From Fimbriimonadaceae bacterium (GTDB lineage: Bacteria > Armatimonadota > Fimbriimonadia > Fimbriimonadales > Fimbriimonadaceae), in contig JADLGZ010000046.1 in NCBI GenBank assembly GCA_020849075.1, forward strand, positions 1 to 7,837: a stretch of DNA of 7,837 bases. Direction: 5' to 3'. Shown one piece after another: positions 6,070 to 7,837 of this stretch (position 1 is its first letter; every line of letters begins with the position of its first letter). The position numbers and the translations under genes are program-made. Under the pieces are notes generated by a model. It was not told the DNA's origin. It saw only the letters and a program-made list of their open reading frames with translations, and ran no database searches.

Positions 6070-6882
6070 CGTCCTTGGAATCATTGAACGGTCAAGAACT
6101 CCACTGAAATGAGTCTTCACCTTACTCGATAAGCGAATGGGGCCCTGCCAATCTTCCAGGTGTACCGCCACGATGCCGCCTGTATTATGGACATTGATCT
6201 GCCCCGTTGCACCTGTAAGCCGGCTATGAACGACGGCAACCGCCGCACTGCCCGTACCACAACCTCGAGTCTCCCCGGCACCTCGCTCGAATGGCCGAAG
6301 CTTGAGGTCACGCGGCCCCAAAGCCGTAGCCCACATGGTACTCGTGCGATCGGGAAAACGGGGATCATGCTCAAGGGCCCCACTAATGGTGAAGAACGCT
6401 TCATCGGTGGGTTCTTCACCGATCAAAACCACGTGTGTTGAACCCGTTGAAAGGGCTGAAAGAGTTAGCTGAGACCCGGCAACATGCCACTCTTCCACGA
6501 ACACTCCTGCTTCTGATAGCACGGGAACCTGTACTGGATCAAATGTTGCGGGCGGTAGTTCGACCATCGCTTCATCTTTCCCAGTGATCCACGTCCTCAC
6601 CATACGGTTAAAGTGGCTAATCGAATCCTGTCGCTCCAACCAGCCCTGAGAATAACCATGCACCGCGGCGCACCTTAGACCATTGCCGCAGAAGTCTTCG
6701 GAACCATCAGGGTTGAACATTCGCAGTTGATGGCCCTTCATCACAAGTAGGCCGTCTGAACCAACTCCCGTCCTGCGGTTGCAAACGTTGATGGCAAGGT
6801 TAGGCCAATCAATCTGTGGGTCATCGTCCCGGTGAACCAGAACAAACTCATTACCGATAGCAGATAGCTTCCAGAACCTCAA
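6049..6882 (-). CDS. dapF: Diaminopimelate epimerase
   Basis: Cytosolic, cofactor-independent epimerase converting LL-diaminopimelate to the meso form used for lysine and peptidoglycan. Starting at TTG 6882 the protein is 277 aa, the normal family length. It shows FWKLSAIGNEFVLV (3-16), GVGSDGLL (39-46), FNPDGSEDFCGNGLRC (56-71, first catalytic Cys65) and PFERGAGETRGCGTGSAA (197-214, second catalytic Cys208). TTG is chosen over the longer frame from 6933 because it gives the typical N-terminus and has GGAG 7 bases upstream. It also overlaps the stop of the upstream gene in a 4-base TTGA, a standard sign of translational coupling. The first Cys loop is one residue shorter than the E. coli form (SEDFC for SEAEMC), and the usual GNPH motif reads GSTH (147-150). 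Both catalytic cysteines are present, so it should be active. Confidence 0.95.
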   Translation of the reverse strand: MRFWKLSAIGNEFVLVHRDDDPQIDWPNLAINVCNRRTGVGSDGLLVMKGHQLRMFNPDGSEDFCGNGLRCAAVHGYSQGWLERQDSISHFNRMVRTWITGKDEAMVELPPATFDPVQVPVLSEAGVFVEEWHVAGSQLTLSALSTGSTHVVLIGEEPTDEAFFTISGALEHDPRFPDRTSTMWATALGPRDLKLRPFERGAGETRGCGTGSAAVAVVHSRLTGATGQINVHNTGGIVAVHLEDWQGPIRLSSKVKTHFSGVLDRSMIPRTLPTKSV

Positions 6883-7837
6883 ATTAGTGGCTCCAAGTAG
6901 TATTCGGCGCTTCGAGCGACCTGCCGGAACCAACCTCCGTCAGGACAAATAAGCGGAAACCACCACGCACTCGGCCGGTACCCTGCATGAGTCAGACCCT
7001 GCGATGCCGTAATGGCCTCATGAACGAGGCTCAGTCGCATCAGCTCCATTTCCAATTCCAGTTCACGGCGCTCCTGATGGGCGGCCATGATGCTTGGCTG
7101 CTTGACCATCGTTTGTTGTTCTATATCAAGGGCTCGCCAGCGAGCTCGGTGCTCGCGGATGTCCCGGTCTAGGGCGGCGATTTGACTTTCAAACTCTGTT
7201 CGCCGGCGAAGAGCGGCCTCAGTTTGGTTCTTCCCGAACAGTTCCGCTCGCCAGTGCCGTCCCTTATCATGTTGCACCAGATTACGTTTCTCGGCGGCAG
7301 CACGCCATTGCACCCGAATCTCGGCCTTACGATCCTTGATTCTGCTTATCTCGCGGTGAAGCTCCAAGAGGCGATCGTGCATCTCGCGGTACCGTTGCGC
7401 CGGGTAACTCCAGCTGGGGCTCAACAATGTGGCAAGGTTCTCAACAAACTCAATTGGACGATGGAGTTCAGAGAGTCGCACCAATAGCTGCTCCTGCTGC
7501 TCACGAACAAGTCGCCATCTCGCCGCAAAACTCTGGGAGCCCAATTCATCAGCTCCGAATGGTCGTCGGAGTGGCGTGGGAAGGGTCAACCACTGTTGGC
7601 AATCCTTCATGGCATCCCACGTCTTGTACTTCACTCGCAGGATAGGGTTAAGTTGCAGTGTCGGGTCATTCACCGATTGGTGAAATAGTCGACTGTACTT
7701 AACATAACGACTCGCCCCCTCGTGAAAGACAAAGATGAACTCAGCGGCAAGCATCCCGATTAAGGTCACGGCCTTGCCAACTAATGTGCATGCTTTCCCG
7801 AACCTACGCTCAATTGCCTCAGCAAGGCCTTGAATGC
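6879..7837 (-). CDS. Unrecognised coiled-coil protein upstream of dapF, N-terminus outside window
   Basis: I do not recognise a family. A GTG at 7769 could start a 296-aa product, but the frame stays open to the right edge for 22 more codons (including GLAEAIERRFGKA) and looks like real protein, so the gene is probably cut by the window. Numbering from that GTG: a weakly hydrophobic segment (3-15, LIGMLAAEFIFVF); a mixed region to about 80; then long charged helices rich in Arg, Glu, Gln and Leu (82-112, 124-165, 185-255) that should form coiled coil. It ends in a compact aromatic tail with AWWFPLICPDGGWFRQV (268-284) and AEYYLEPLI, which looks like a small conserved fold. No catalytic motif is obvious. 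The stop TGA shares bases with the dapF TTG start, and the dapF ribosome site lies inside its last codons, so the two are co-translated. A structural or envelope-associated role is possible but unproven. Confidence 0.75.
   Translation of the reverse strand, partial: IQGLAEAIERRFGKACTLVGKAVTLIGMLAAEFIFVFHEGASRYVKYSRLFHQSVNDPTLQLNPILRVKYKTWDAMKDCQQWLTLPTPLRRPFGADELGSQSFAARWRLVREQQEQLLVRLSELHRPIEFVENLATLLSPSWSYPAQRYREMHDRLLELHREISRIKDRKAEIRVQWRAAAEKRNLVQHDKGRHWRAELFGKNQTEAALRRRTEFESQIAALDRDIREHRARWRALDIEQQTMVKQPSIMAAHQERRELELEMELMRLSLVHEAITASQGLTHAGYRPSAWWFPLICPDGGWFRQVARSAEYYLEPLI

Noticed and set aside
6883..6933. dapF start at 6933
   Set aside because: It would overlap the coiled-coil gene by about 50 bases; TTG at 6882 has a well-spaced GGAG and a coupling overlap.
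1..7837. Mobile elements, CRISPR, tRNA or defence system
   Set aside because: No transposase, integrase, terminal repeats, spaced repeats, tRNA-like cloverleaf or defence-gene motifs were seen.

Overview
This is a densely packed chromosomal window from a free-living, heterotrophic-type bacterium. It carries eight genes that cover nearly every base. The recognisable ones are housekeeping functions: purine synthesis (purC), lipopolysaccharide core synthesis (waaA), isoprenoid synthesis (ispA) and lysine/peptidoglycan precursor synthesis (dapF). WaaA together with DapF points to a diderm (LPS-bearing) bacterium. The sequence is moderately GC-rich and uses TTG as a start at least once (dapF). The gene combination and several protein signatures (DUF1015 family, the variant WaaA nucleotide-binding loop, the N-terminus of the TPR protein) would fit a non-proteobacterial diderm such as Armatimonadota/Fimbriimonadia. 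That placement is a guess from memory, not a result.

Layout. Positions 1-2118 (+): the 3' part of purC, whose start lies left of the window, then waaA, whose ATG lies inside the last codons of purC. Positions 2102-2938 (-): ispA, converging on waaA with a 17-base overlap of their ends; a hairpin-forming sequence lies just past the waaA stop. Positions 2939-2996: a 58-base divergent control region containing a perfect 8-base inverted repeat whose two arms each contain a -10-like TACACT. Positions 2997-6069 (+): a DUF1015 protein, an MBL-fold hydrolase starting on the base after the DUF1015 stop codon, an 85-base leader with overlapping hairpins and a possible 20-codon peptide, and a TPR protein. 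Positions 6049-7837 (-): an unrecognised coiled-coil protein, cut by the right edge, coupled through a 4-base TTGA overlap to dapF, which converges on the TPR gene with a 21-base overlap.

How it fits together. The window holds three or four transcription units: purC-waaA, ispA alone, DUF1015-MBL(-TPR), and coiled-coil-dapF. There is no sign of mobile elements, CRISPR, phage genes, toxin-antitoxin modules, tRNA or rRNA. I do not see a clear new biological system. The most open questions are the function of the DUF1015/MBL pair, the unidentified coiled-coil protein coupled to dapF, and the two short intergenic regions.
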